A stretch of DNA of 64,000 nt from Lawsonibacter asaccharolyticus (lineage in GTDB: Bacteria; Bacillota; Clostridia; Oscillospirales; Oscillospiraceae). This document shows, one piece after another, positions 17,153 to 24,998 of this stretch (the first letter of the stretch is position 1; every line of letters begins with the position of its first letter). The DNA lies in NCBI GenBank assembly GCA_003112755.1, contig BFBT01000002.1, positions 1 to 64,000 on the forward strand, in the 5' to 3' direction. The notes beneath the pieces were generated by a model that was not told the DNA's origin, did not search any database, and saw nothing but the letters and a program-made list of their open reading frames with translations. The position numbers were made by a program, and so were the translations under genes.

Positions 17153-17539
17153 TTAATTGTCCATCCCGTCCTCCAAACCTTCTGGATCATCCAGCAGCTC
17201 AGTCGTCCGCATCCGACGGTTTGCCTTCGCCTGCTCGACTTTAGAGAAGATCAACTCCTTCACATCCTTAGATTTGGAAATATTAACCAAGTCAAGGGTG
17301 GGTGTCGTCTTATCCGAAGAGTGCAAACTCACAGTACCGACGCCAAAGATCCGCTGGAAGAAGCTGCGGGTGAGGGTGATGTCTCGTACCCGGTAGAGGA
17401 GGACTTCCTCCTCCTTCAGGTTAAACAAACCTGTCTCTCGGAAGATACGAGGCGCCTCGCCTCCACTCAAGCTATACTTGGTGAAGCTGATGGGTAGCCC
17501 CAGGTGACGCTTGCGGTCTTTCCACAGCATATCTTCCAT
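17153..17539 (-). CDS. Bacterial PH-domain protein (YdbS/YdbT-like fold, soluble)
   Basis: This 128-aa protein matches the bacterial PH (bPH2) pattern in its central part: GLFNLKEEEVLLYRVRDITL, FFQRIFGVGTVSLHSSD, then TPTLDLVNISKSKDVKELI. Unlike most YdbS/YdbT proteins it has no membrane helices, so it is a free PH-like domain with a charged C-terminal helix. The ribosome binding site GGAGGAG is embedded in the stop of the actin gene, three bases away, so it is translationally coupled. It may bind a partner of the segregation filament (inference). Confidence 0.75.
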   Translation of the reverse strand: MEDMLWKDRKRHLGLPISFTKYSLSGGEAPRIFRETGLFNLKEEEVLLYRVRDITLTRSFFQRIFGVGTVSLHSSDKTTPTLDLVNISKSKDVKELIFSKVEQAKANRRMRTTELLDDPEGLEDGMDN

Positions 17540-17542
17540 ATT

Positions 17543-18679
17543 TTACTCCTCCCCCAACTTTCCCCGCAGACCCTTGTAGGCGCCAACGACCACGGCAAAC
17601 TCGATGGGCAGCTCCTTGCCGGCGATCATGGGCCTGGTGAGCAGCATATGCTCATCGTCCATGAGCCCGGTGCCCTTATAATAGTCCAGCAGCTGATTGA
17701 AAAAGGCCGCGCCGGTGCCGCCGGTGACCAGGATATAGCGAAAGTCGATGAGGTTATCATACTGCTTATTCAGGTAGCGGATCAGGTTGTTGCAAACAGA
17801 CTGGATCTTCTTCTCCCGAATGGACGACAGATCAATATTGACCACCTTGCCCTGATCCTTATCCATGTAGCGCACAGCCGTCTCGCCCTGGCTGAGCAGA
17901 TACTCGACCGCATAGTGCTTGATGTCAGGCCGGGCGTCAGCAATCTCCTTGGCTACGCCCAGGTTGACATTCTTCATAGCATAGTTGGTGTTGCTCTCTG
18001 CCCGGTCGTCGTCTACGCTGCCGCCCCTGGAAACGGGCACCAGGCCCATCGTGTAGTAGCCACCATCAATGACCAGTGTGGGGCCGTTGGCCAGGTACTT
18101 GAACTTGGACTCGTCGATGAAGCCGTTGTCATCGGAAGTCTCGCCCAGAATGGCAGCGATCGTCTGGGAGACGGTCATCACATTCTGCTCGTGGATGGTA
18201 AACCGGAACTCCTTCTCGGCCTCATTGTCAAAGGTCATGAAGAAACGCTGGTCGCCTGCCAGCAGACCTGTGACCGTAGAGGCATACTTGTTGCGAACTG
18301 CGTGGGGCAGAGCCACAATGAGCCGGATGTCCAGGTCCTCCCCATAGAGGCCAGTCAGCTCAATGGCCTTGGCGATGGCTGAGAGGATGCCCACAGCTGC
18401 CTCAGGAGAAACGAACCGGGCTTCCGTGTAAAACCGAGCCATAGGATCATCCTGGCTGTCCTTGTTATCATACATGACCGTGCGGGCGTACTGGCCAACA
18501 CGCCAAGTAGCGCCGGAGCTGTCCTTATAAAGGATGAACCCATGCCGCCCGCCGTAGTCGCTCATCTTGCGCTCATCTGTCTCCACGGCACAGAAAGGGA
18601 ACTTGAAATGGACCCCATTGGCGATGACCTTCATAGAATCGAAGCCAGGGTCAATGGCGATCAAAAGCTGCTTAGACAT
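17543..18679 (-). CDS. ParM/Alp-type actin-like plasmid segregation ATPase
   Basis: This 378-aa actin fold has phosphate-1 loop AIDPGFDSMKV (residues ~7-17), phosphate-2 loop TLVIDGGYYTMG (~210) and adenosine motif LVTGGTGAAFF (~335). Such proteins polymerise into filaments that push plasmid copies apart. GAGGAGG precedes the ATG, and a TGCATATTAT promoter lies ~65 bases further up. It heads a gene run with the PH-domain protein and two unknowns, just downstream of ParB on the same strand. The element thus carries both ParA-type and actin-type partitioning. Confidence 0.88.
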   Translation of the reverse strand: MSKQLLIAIDPGFDSMKVIANGVHFKFPFCAVETDERKMSDYGGRHGFILYKDSSGATWRVGQYARTVMYDNKDSQDDPMARFYTEARFVSPEAAVGILSAIAKAIELTGLYGEDLDIRLIVALPHAVRNKYASTVTGLLAGDQRFFMTFDNEAEKEFRFTIHEQNVMTVSQTIAAILGETSDDNGFIDESKFKYLANGPTLVIDGGYYTMGLVPVSRGGSVDDDRAESNTNYAMKNVNLGVAKEIADARPDIKHYAVEYLLSQGETAVRYMDKDQGKVVNIDLSSIREKKIQSVCNNLIRYLNKQYDNLIDFRYILVTGGTGAAFFNQLLDYYKGTGLMDDEHMLLTRPMIAGKELPIEFAVVVGAYKGLRGKLGEE

Positions 18680-18744
18680 ATTTGTCTGCCTCCTCGAAAT
18701 TTTTAATATATGGCGGGATAGCCGCCCCTGTCCCGTTCGAGGCT

Positions 18745-18754
18745 ATAATATGCA
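18745..18754 (-). promoter_or_regulatory. TGCATATTAT promoter of the actin operon
   Basis: The minus strand reads ATGTGCATATTATAGCC, 66 bases before the start at 18679. Confidence 0.5.
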
Positions 18755-18795
18755 CATTATATTGAAGTTATTTCCGCAATTTTGGCGAAAGAAAA

Positions 18796-18819
18796 CCCAG
18801 GAGAATTGTTCCTCCTGGG
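18796..18819 (-). terminator. Terminator of the parAB operon
   Basis: The stem CCCAGGAG / CTCCTGGG is followed by TTTTCTTTC on the minus strand. A T-run (GTTTTTG) also follows on the plus strand, so it may act both ways. Confidence 0.65.
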
Positions 18820-18922
18820 CGTTTTTGCTAATATGGCAGTTCATCTTCTCTGCCTACTCCCCCGCATAGGGCGCTACGCTAAAATTAGCGCGGAGTCGAG
18901 GGAAGCCTACAGGGCGTGCAGC

Positions 18923-19948
18923 TTAGCCCTCCTGCTGGTAGTACAGCTCCAGTGCCCGGTTCAGCACCTCGTCTGCCCGCTCGTAGTCGTCTGGCCGGAG
19001 CTTCGTCTTCACAGCGTCAGCAATGCGGGGCAGGGCCTTCTTGAAACGGCGGTTCAACTCTCGCGTTTTCTTCTGCTGTGCCTTCTCCTCCTTGGTGAGT
19101 ACGACCGGAGTCGCCTCCTCTGGCTGCTCCTCCCCTACCTTCTCAAAGTTCTCCGAGATAATATTCTCATGCCATTTCTCTTTTTCAGTTCCCGCATAGA
19201 CCTTGTGGAGCCAGGATATCTTCGGCTCAGAGAGCTTGTATTCCAGGAGCTGTTCCTGAACATCCGGCGGTAAGAAGGCAATATGATAGGCGATACGGCC
19301 GGTGACAGCTCCGGCATCCAGTCTATCCAGCCAGGGATCGATGAGGTCATGCATACGGACATATCGCTGGATCATACGCAGAGTCACCGACTTGCCGCCC
19401 ACCATAGCCGCCACCTGAGCCTGCTCCTGAGCCACTGCCTTGGTGATCTCTACATTGATGGCTTCATCGGCGGAATTGCCACCCTTAATTTGGGTGTAGT
19501 AGTTGTACCAGCCATAGATGAGGTCTCTGGGCGACAGGTCCCGCCGCAGCAGGTTGGTGATGTGGAAGATATTGCGGGCTGCATCGTCATCCAAGTCCAT
19601 GATTCGGCATGGCACCGTCTTCAGTCCGGCAGCCTTTGCATTCGTCCATCGCTGTTCCCCGGCCAGGATTTCGTACTTAGACATCTCGATGGGCGACTTG
19701 CGGACAATGAGCGGCTCCAGTACCCCATGTTCCTTCATACTCTCCACGACCTGCTCCTGCAGGAGAGACCCGTATTTAGAGTAGTCTGAGGTTCCCTTTA
19801 GTGTGCAGGGATGCAGCATGTCAACAGGAATATCCTGGAAATTAGACAGAGCCCTCCCTGCTCCTGCTGAGTCGATGGGCAGCTTGCTGGTCGCATCAGT
19901 AGCTGACCGTTCCCTGCGTTCAAATCCAAAGTTCTTCTTCGTTGCCAT
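18923..19948 (-). CDS. parB: ParB partition protein (centromere binding, CTPase fold)
   Basis: This 341-aa protein has the ParB N-terminal domain: IPVDMLHPC, the degenerate arginine box ILAGEQRWTNAKAAG and the helical NLLRRDLSPRDLIYGWYNYY segment. A central helix-turn-helix region follows (KSVTLRMIQRYVRMHDLI, ~residue 190), then a Lys/Glu-rich linker and a C-terminal helix for dimerisation. It should load onto parS-like sites and spread. It starts one base after the parA stop, so the two are coupled. Many CGAAACNGTTTCG palindromes upstream of parA are candidate binding sites. Confidence 0.9.
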   Translation of the reverse strand: MATKKNFGFERRERSATDATSKLPIDSAGAGRALSNFQDIPVDMLHPCTLKGTSDYSKYGSLLQEQVVESMKEHGVLEPLIVRKSPIEMSKYEILAGEQRWTNAKAAGLKTVPCRIMDLDDDAARNIFHITNLLRRDLSPRDLIYGWYNYYTQIKGGNSADEAINVEITKAVAQEQAQVAAMVGGKSVTLRMIQRYVRMHDLIDPWLDRLDAGAVTGRIAYHIAFLPPDVQEQLLEYKLSEPKISWLHKVYAGTEKEKWHENIISENFEKVGEEQPEEATPVVLTKEEKAQQKKTRELNRRFKKALPRIADAVKTKLRPDDYERADEVLNRALELYYQQEG

Positions 19949-19949
19949 C

Positions 19950-20840
19950 TTAACCTCTCACCTTCATGTTCAACTTCTCTAACAGTTCGTCAGCAAAATC
20001 GATGTAGTCCTTTGCAACAGAGCTCTTGGGCGCATAGCGGATCAGGTCGATCTGCCGGTTTGTGTATTCAGCCGCAGCCAGCCCATCCCGGATCTTTGTT
20101 TGGAACAGTACAGTGCCCAGCTCAGCTGCCAGCTGCTCATATTCCTGCATATAGCTGCTGGCCAGTATTGTCCTTCGTTTGTACTTGGTGATAAGTAGCC
20201 CCAATATTTCGGCGTGCATGTCGGCATTTTCAGCCTTCATCTGCTCGATAGTATCTCGGAGGTCCAGCAGGGCTGTCCGGGAAGTATCCTCCGTGAATAC
20301 CGGGATGATGATATAGTCGGCAGTATAGAGGCTGTTCAGTGTGAGCAGGGTGAGTGACGGGTTGGTGTCCAAAAAGATGAAGTCGTAGCGACTGCGGACC
20401 TTCCGCAGAACCCAGTCCAAGGTCGTGTGCTCGGTGGCGCCCCAGCCCTCATTGAAGCGGGACTCTAGCAGCTCGTAGATTTGCTCAGGCGTGGCGCCAC
20501 GCTCTCTTAGGGCGAGAAAATCACTCCGGGGCATCAGACTGCGGCCAGTCCATTGGGTGAGGTTCGGCGAGGCCCGGACCAAATCGCCCAGGTTGGACTT
20601 GACAATGGCATCCTCAATGGAACACTCCTGTTTGAGTACTTCCAGGATGCTCAGGCTAGTGTTGTCACCTAGCTTGATGGGTCCAGGACCACCAGCTACG
20701 GCGCTGAAGTTGCCCTGCGGGTCCATATCAATGGACAGGACTTTGTAGCCTTTACCGGAGAGGATGGATGCCAGAGAGGTTGCAGTGAGAGTCTTCCCTA
20801 CCCCACCCTTTTGATTTGTGACTGATATGACAGTTCCCAT
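19950..20840 (-). CDS. parA: ParA partition ATPase
   Basis: This 296-aa deviant-Walker ATPase has VTNQKGGVGKT (Walker A with signature Lys), SIDMDPQGNFS (A') and FIFLDTNPSL (Walker B). There is no N-terminal helix-turn-helix, so this is the short ParA class that does not bind its promoter through an added domain. It works with ParB to position plasmid copies on the nucleoid. The promoter is canonical, unlike most others in the window. The ribosome binding site is an AGGGGGA stretch 11 bases upstream. Confidence 0.93.
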   Translation of the reverse strand: MGTVISVTNQKGGVGKTLTATSLASILSGKGYKVLSIDMDPQGNFSAVAGGPGPIKLGDNTSLSILEVLKQECSIEDAIVKSNLGDLVRASPNLTQWTGRSLMPRSDFLALRERGATPEQIYELLESRFNEGWGATEHTTLDWVLRKVRSRYDFIFLDTNPSLTLLTLNSLYTADYIIIPVFTEDTSRTALLDLRDTIEQMKAENADMHAEILGLLITKYKRRTILASSYMQEYEQLAAELGTVLFQTKIRDGLAAAEYTNRQIDLIRYAPKSSVAKDYIDFADELLEKLNMKVRG

Positions 20841-20885
20841 AGGTTTCGTTTCCCCCTATGCTCTAAAAGCAATTCGATGAGAACC

Positions 20886-20914
20886 AGTATAACAGAGGTT
20901 GAGGTCGCTTGCAA
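20886..20914 (-). promoter_or_regulatory. Canonical sigma-A promoter of parAB
   Basis: The minus strand reads TTGCAA (20914-20909), a 17-base spacer, then TATACT (20891-20886) preceded by TGT. It differs from the TGCATANNAT class used elsewhere. Confidence 0.7.
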
Positions 20915-21182
20915 TCGGATGGAGGTAAATTTCTTTTGTTTTTGTGAGCGAAACGGTGTCGTGGGGATGGGCTGGGATTGAACCTGGGCGGAAACCTTTT
21001 GCGGCATGGTGTTGCTGCGCAGGTTGGGACAGGTCTTTTCTAACGAAGAAAAGAGGCGGTGGAATTTTTCTTTGTCAGAGACTCTCGCCGGGGACGGTCC
21101 CCACAGGGACCTACTTGGGGTCCGTGAGGAATCGATTTGCCCCATATGAAACGGTTTCGCGTCCACCGTTGTACAAAACAGA

Positions 21183-21211
21183 GAGCTCTCCCGGCCGAAA
21201 CCGGGAGAGCT
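21183..21211 (-). terminator. Terminator of the secreted-protein gene
   Basis: The strong stem GAGCTCTCCCGG / CCGGGAGAGCTC with a CCGAAA loop is followed on the minus strand by TCTGTTTTG. Confidence 0.65.
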
Positions 21212-21226
21212 CTTTGGTACAGCAGA

Positions 21227-21850
21227 TTAGGGTTGGACAGAGTCCGGCGAAACGGTTTCGCTTGCCTCCTCCAGGGCATTGATGATGTACAGGATATCCT
21301 TGCCATCGGGAACGGCTGCATCGACGGCAGCGCCGCTGCTGCCGCCCGGCGCTTTGGGCGTGGAGCTGTGGATGGGAGGCTTGCTGTTGGATGGGATACT
21401 GCTGCCGGAGCCAACACTGCTGAGAATAGAGCTGGAGCTGCGGGCAATATCGATGCCGCCGTTGATCAGGTTCTTGTTGGCAGAGAGGATGTCTGAGGCA
21501 GAGAGGATGGAGACGGACGACTTGCCGCCCACCAGCTTCTGAGCTAAAACGCCGGAGTCTGTCTGCAGGGTTGCGACCTTGGCTGCCGACGGGCCGAAGA
21601 CGACCGATTTGGGCGTAGGCTGACTTGGAATATTGTTATGACCCCTGGACAGGTTCAGATAGTCCCGGCCATTGGTGATGACACCCGAGAAAACAGTGAT
21701 GTCCAGGTCGTCTTCATCCCGCTCCGTGACCTCGATGGAGGGCTGGGGCGATTCGGCATGAGCGGCGGCCGCAGCCATCATTGGGCCGACCCCGGCGGCA
21801 ATAGTGCTGAGCAGAAGAGCCGAAGCCAGCAAAGCTGGTGCTTTTCTCAT
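21227..21850 (-). CDS. Secreted hypothetical protein
   Basis: This 207-aa protein has a signal peptide: Arg/Lys start, hydrophobic ALLASALLLSTIAAGVGPMM and AHA-ES cleavage near residue 32. The mature part is Ser/Gly-rich (SSSSILSSVGSGSSIPSNSK) with no cysteines and no recognised domain, perhaps a surface-associated or low-complexity secreted protein. AGGAGG precedes the start (21850). The gene is fully enclosed by repeat arms C and D. One CGAAACNGTTTCG palindrome lies inside its last codons (ASETVSPDS). Confidence 0.7.
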   Translation of the reverse strand: MRKAPALLASALLLSTIAAGVGPMMAAAAAHAESPQPSIEVTERDEDDLDITVFSGVITNGRDYLNLSRGHNNIPSQPTPKSVVFGPSAAKVATLQTDSGVLAQKLVGGKSSVSILSASDILSANKNLINGGIDIARSSSSILSSVGSGSSIPSNSKPPIHSSTPKAPGGSSGAAVDAAVPDGKDILYIINALEEASETVSPDSVQP

Positions 21851-21881
21851 GGAGAATTTCCTCCTTTCTTTGTTTGAGTCT

Positions 21882-21891
21882 ATGATATGCG
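21882..21891 (-). promoter_or_regulatory. CGCATATCAT promoter
   Basis: The minus strand reads GCGCATATCATAGAC, about 32 bases before the start at 21850. A CGAAACCGTTTCG palindrome is centred 44 bases upstream. Confidence 0.5.
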
Positions 21892-22218
21892 CGTTGCCCC
21901 AAATTCATTGTCCGAACGAAAATGTACGCGAAACCGTTTCGCGGAAACAAATCGTTGGCACAAACAACGAAGCACTGTACGCCTGGGAACCTCACGGACC
22001 TCACATAGGCTCCGGAACGGAACCGGCCCGCAGCGAGAGGCTTCGGCAAGAAAGAAATTCCCTGCCGTTTTCTTCGTTAAAAAAGACTTGCCAAACCTAT
22101 CCATGGCAGAAAGGCCACCAAACAGAAACCTGCGAAACGGTGTCACCAGCACCTCCACGACACCGTTTCGTCTGACCCCGAAGGCCTCATCCACTCTGCC
22201 GATAGCTCTGACGGGACT

Positions 22219-22228
22219 TGCATAGCAT
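22219..22228 (+). promoter_or_regulatory. TGCATAGCAT promoter
   Basis: TTGCATAGCATAG lies 40 bases before the start at 22269, downstream of the palindrome pair at 22133-22170. Confidence 0.5.
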
Positions 22229-22268
22229 AGAAGCATAGCAAATTTTATACTTTGAGAGGAGGAACGCT

Positions 22269-23024
22269 ATGTTCTTTCTTTGGAAAAATAAGCCGGCTTC
22301 GGTGCTCAGCAGTTCCGGAGAGTGGATCCCCAAGCAGGAGATCCGCAACCGGCTGAATGAGATCCGTATCTTCGCCAGTGCAGGGGAGGCCAGACATGTT
22401 CAGCGATCCAAGTATAACAAGAAGGGCGTCTCAGTTCTGATCGACAAAACCTTCAAGGAAAAGGCCAAGCTCCAGAAGCTGCCTGTCTGCAAGGAGGCGG
22501 CCACCCAGAACCCTGACGACTGTTTCGACGGCAAGATGCCTACTTATGGTGAGTACCTGGATGTCCTCTGTGATGGCGTCGCCGGGCAGGACAGCCGGAT
22601 CATTTTCCCGTCTGCCAACCAGGAGTTAACGGCCCACACGCCACTCATCCAGGAGATTCATGAGACCCTTGGCAGGCTGGCTGATTTCATGTCTAAGCTG
22701 AACGGCCATGAGCAGCGGCTCTCCAATGAAATCCGGCAGATCGACCTGCTGGTCGCCGACCGCCTCCACCAGGCTGAGATTTTTGAGCTCACCGATGAGG
22801 AATCGCAGACTTTCGTGAGGGAGCTGCATGAGGCTCAAATCGAACGCCGGCGCCGGAAGAATGAGTTGTCGGCCCTGATGTCCTGCAAGGAGGTTCTCCG
22901 GCAGGTGAGCATCGACGATATCAAACGCGCCATCAATGATATCGAGATGCTGGGCAGCCAGAAGTACCGGTGCAAGGCGCTCAGCGAATCTGATCCGTTT
23001 GTACAGAAGCATGTAAAGCTCTAA
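22269..23024 (+). CDS. Hypothetical coiled-coil protein
   Basis: This 251-aa soluble protein has an N-terminal part (~1-110) of mixed structure. It is followed by long charged helices (LIQEIHETLGRLADFMSKLN, HQAEIFELTDEESQTFVREL, AQIERRRRKNELSALM) likely to form coiled coils. No family recognised. GAGAGGAGG precedes the ATG. It is the first gene of a two-gene operon with the Ig-like repeat protein 19 bases downstream. Confidence 0.7.
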   Translation: MFFLWKNKPASVLSSSGEWIPKQEIRNRLNEIRIFASAGEARHVQRSKYNKKGVSVLIDKTFKEKAKLQKLPVCKEAATQNPDDCFDGKMPTYGEYLDVLCDGVAGQDSRIIFPSANQELTAHTPLIQEIHETLGRLADFMSKLNGHEQRLSNEIRQIDLLVADRLHQAEIFELTDEESQTFVRELHEAQIERRRRKNELSALMSCKEVLRQVSIDDIKRAINDIEMLGSQKYRCKALSESDPFVQKHVKL

Positions 23025-23043
23025 GGAAGGAGGTCCCAAATTT

Positions 23044-24834
23044 ATGTCCGAAAAGAGTGTGTCCTCGTTGGTTATCATGACCCTACCCAAGAATCTGGAC
23101 TGCCTGATCGGAGGCAAAGGCGTTGATCCGGCTGGTGGCCGTATCTGCGCCATTTTTGATGACGGCGATTTTAAGGAGATCCCGATGACCAATGAGGAAG
23201 TAAGTATCGAATGTCCCACCGATAAGGAGGGCAACTCCTTGGCGACGGTCTTCTATGGAGGCCAGTCGCAAATGTTCCAGGTGTATGTTCGCAAGCCGGT
23301 CATCCGAAAGTTCACCATTGTAACGCCGCCTACGAAGAACAGCTACCTGGCCGGTGAAAAACTGGACCTGTCCGGCCTCAAGCTGAACGCCGAGTATGAG
23401 ACAGGGGAGAGGGTCTCGTATGAGAATATCCCGGATGTCGACTATACGGTGAAGTACGGCGACGCCGTCTACCCGCTGGTCATGGAGGGCCTCTCGGTAC
23501 CTATCTTCATCAAGGTCACAGAGGCGACCCTGACCGGCCTCCGGATGGGCAAGCTGCCCAACAAAACCGAATACCTGGAGCGCAAGGAGAAGTTTGACCC
23601 GGCTGGCGGAACCATCATTCAGATGTTTGACAGCGGCACCGAACAGGAGATTCCGCTGCCTTACTCGGCCGTCCGCGGCTTCAGCAATTTGACGCCCGGG
23701 CCCCTGGAGCTGAAGGTGCAGATGGGCCAATTCTCCACCAGCTTTGAGGTCTATATCGTGGAGAAGAAAGTTGTGCGGGTTAGCATCGACACACAGCCCT
23801 TCCGAACTACCTACACAGAGGGCGAGTCCCTCGTCATGGATGGTATCCGGGTAGGCGTTGAATACAACAACGGAGAATCCCGCATCTGCGACGAGTGGGA
23901 CTATGAACCCAAGAAGGCTGTGCTCGGCCAGGATCTAGTAGTGGTCACAGTGGGAGATGCCAGCGCAACCCTGGCTATCACTGTGGCGCCCCGGCAGCTT
24001 CTGTCCATCCGTGTTTGCAAAATGCCTGACAAGACCCAGTATAAGGAACGGCTGGAGACACTGGATGTCACTGGCGCCGAGCTGGAGTTGAATTTTGACT
24101 ACGGTGACCCGGAGATTATTCAGGTACACTCGGACATGGTCAAGGGGTTTGATAACCGTCGAGCCGGCGAGTGCAAGGTTGAGGTCCGGTATCAAGGTTT
24201 GGCCACCGAATTCTCGGTGGACATCCTGCCGCAGACGCTCCTTGGCATCATGATTACACAGATGCCCGAGAAGACCGACTATGCGCCTGGTGAGAGCTTC
24301 GATGCCAAGGGGATGATTGTCTCCGGATTCTATGACAGTGGTATGATCGAACCGATCCGCTCTTACGCCATCAGTCCGGACCGGCCCTTGCAGGAGGGCG
24401 ATGTGGCCATCCTCATCTCCAGCGTTGATAAGACGGCTGTGGTCCCCATCAAGGTGGGGGAGATGTTCCGGCCTAAGCCGGCAGAACCGCAGCCCTGGGA
24501 GACAGTCAGCCAGACCCCTAACCCGACTGTTCCTCCGGCAGAACCGCTCGCAGCAGATCCGCCCTCGGGGCTCTCTGAGACGCCGTCTGGGTTCAATGAC
24601 CTGTTCAGCTCTTCCAACAGCTTGTTTGGCGGTGCCCGGGATAAAAGTCCTGCATCCACGCCTGGTTTTGGGTTCATGCCGCCTGAAGAGGAAACGCCCC
24701 TGTTTGGTGTAACCAGTAGCAACATGAACAAAAAGCCGGAGGCGGAACATGAACCGGAAGAGAAAAAGAAGAGCGGTTTCTGGGGGCGGAAGCTGTTTGG
24801 CCCCAATACATCCAAGTTCCGCGGCAAGGAATAA
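23044..24834 (+). CDS. Ig-like (Big_3-type) repeat protein without signal peptide
   Basis: This 596-aa protein consists of about six ~80-residue repeats. Repeat starts include TLPKNLDCLIGGKGVDPAGG, LPNKTEYLERKEKFDPAGG, MPDKTQYKERLETLDVTGAE and MPEKTDYAPGESFDAKGM. Each has the KTxYxxGExxDxxG pattern of bacterial Ig-like domains found in surface proteins. The N-terminus (MSEKSVSSLVIM) has no signal peptide. The C-terminus is a Pro-rich linker (~475-540) and a charged tail ending FRGKE. The protein may therefore act inside the cell, or be exported by a route not visible here. Start by AAGGAGG. Confidence 0.75.
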   Translation: MSEKSVSSLVIMTLPKNLDCLIGGKGVDPAGGRICAIFDDGDFKEIPMTNEEVSIECPTDKEGNSLATVFYGGQSQMFQVYVRKPVIRKFTIVTPPTKNSYLAGEKLDLSGLKLNAEYETGERVSYENIPDVDYTVKYGDAVYPLVMEGLSVPIFIKVTEATLTGLRMGKLPNKTEYLERKEKFDPAGGTIIQMFDSGTEQEIPLPYSAVRGFSNLTPGPLELKVQMGQFSTSFEVYIVEKKVVRVSIDTQPFRTTYTEGESLVMDGIRVGVEYNNGESRICDEWDYEPKKAVLGQDLVVVTVGDASATLAITVAPRQLLSIRVCKMPDKTQYKERLETLDVTGAELELNFDYGDPEIIQVHSDMVKGFDNRRAGECKVEVRYQGLATEFSVDILPQTLLGIMITQMPEKTDYAPGESFDAKGMIVSGFYDSGMIEPIRSYAISPDRPLQEGDVAILISSVDKTAVVPIKVGEMFRPKPAEPQPWETVSQTPNPTVPPAEPLAADPPSGLSETPSGFNDLFSSSNSLFGGARDKSPASTPGFGFMPPEEETPLFGVTSSNMNKKPEAEHEPEEKKKSGFWGRKLFGPNTSKFRGKE

Positions 24835-24848
24835 TTTTAAGCCCAATG

Positions 24849-24875
24849 GCAGACCCGATTTTCGGGTCTGCTTTT
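24849..24875 (+). terminator. Rho-independent terminator
   Basis: The perfect stem GCAGACCCGA / TCGGGTCTGC is followed by TTTTCTTC on the plus strand. Confidence 0.8.
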
Positions 24876-24882
24876 CTTCATA

Positions 24883-24956
24883 CGAAACTGTTTCGCCTGT
24901 CCAAAATTGGATAGAGCGCATCTGCATATATTAACGGTAGAACTCCAATATGGGAA
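24883..24956 (+). promoter_or_regulatory. Palindrome, promoter and leader upstream of pcfJ
   Basis: CGAAACTGTTTCG (24883-24895) is followed by TGCATATATT (24923-24932; 34 bases from palindrome centre) and CTCCAATATGGGA (24944-24956). All three recurring signals are in order. Confidence 0.6.
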
Positions 24957-24998
24957 TGAAAATATCCAAGGCAAATATGAAAAAGAAGGAGAATACAT

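Larger units (their letters stand above)
21034..22086. repeat. Interspersed inverted repeat pair C/D enclosing the secreted-protein gene
   Basis: The left outer end is TCTTTTCTAACGAAGAAA (21034-21051) with inner GGGGTCCGTGAGG (21117-21129). The right inner end is CTCACGGACC (21991-22000), followed by GGCTCCGGAACGG and the outer end TTTCTTCGTTAAAAAAGA (22069-22086). Both arms face as in the compact copies, but a complete gene with promoter and terminator lies between them. Confidence 0.7.
20949..22170. promoter_or_regulatory. Cluster of six CGAAACNGTTTCG-type palindromes upstream of parAB
   Basis: Sites are CGAAACGGTGTCG at 20949, TGAAACGGTTTCG at 21147, CGAAACGGTTTCG at 21248 (inside the 21227 coding sequence), CGAAACCGTTTCG at 21929, CGAAACGGTGTCA at 22133, and the complement of the 20949 sequence at 22158. 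The last two form a long hairpin. The cluster next to parAB suggests a centromere (parS-like) array; promoter regulation is the alternative. Confidence 0.5.

Noticed and set aside
21929..21941. CGAAACNGTTTCG as a LexA (SOS) box
   Set aside because: The Bacillota LexA site is CGAAC-N4-GTTCG; the spacing and half-sites here differ, and no SOS gene pattern is seen downstream.
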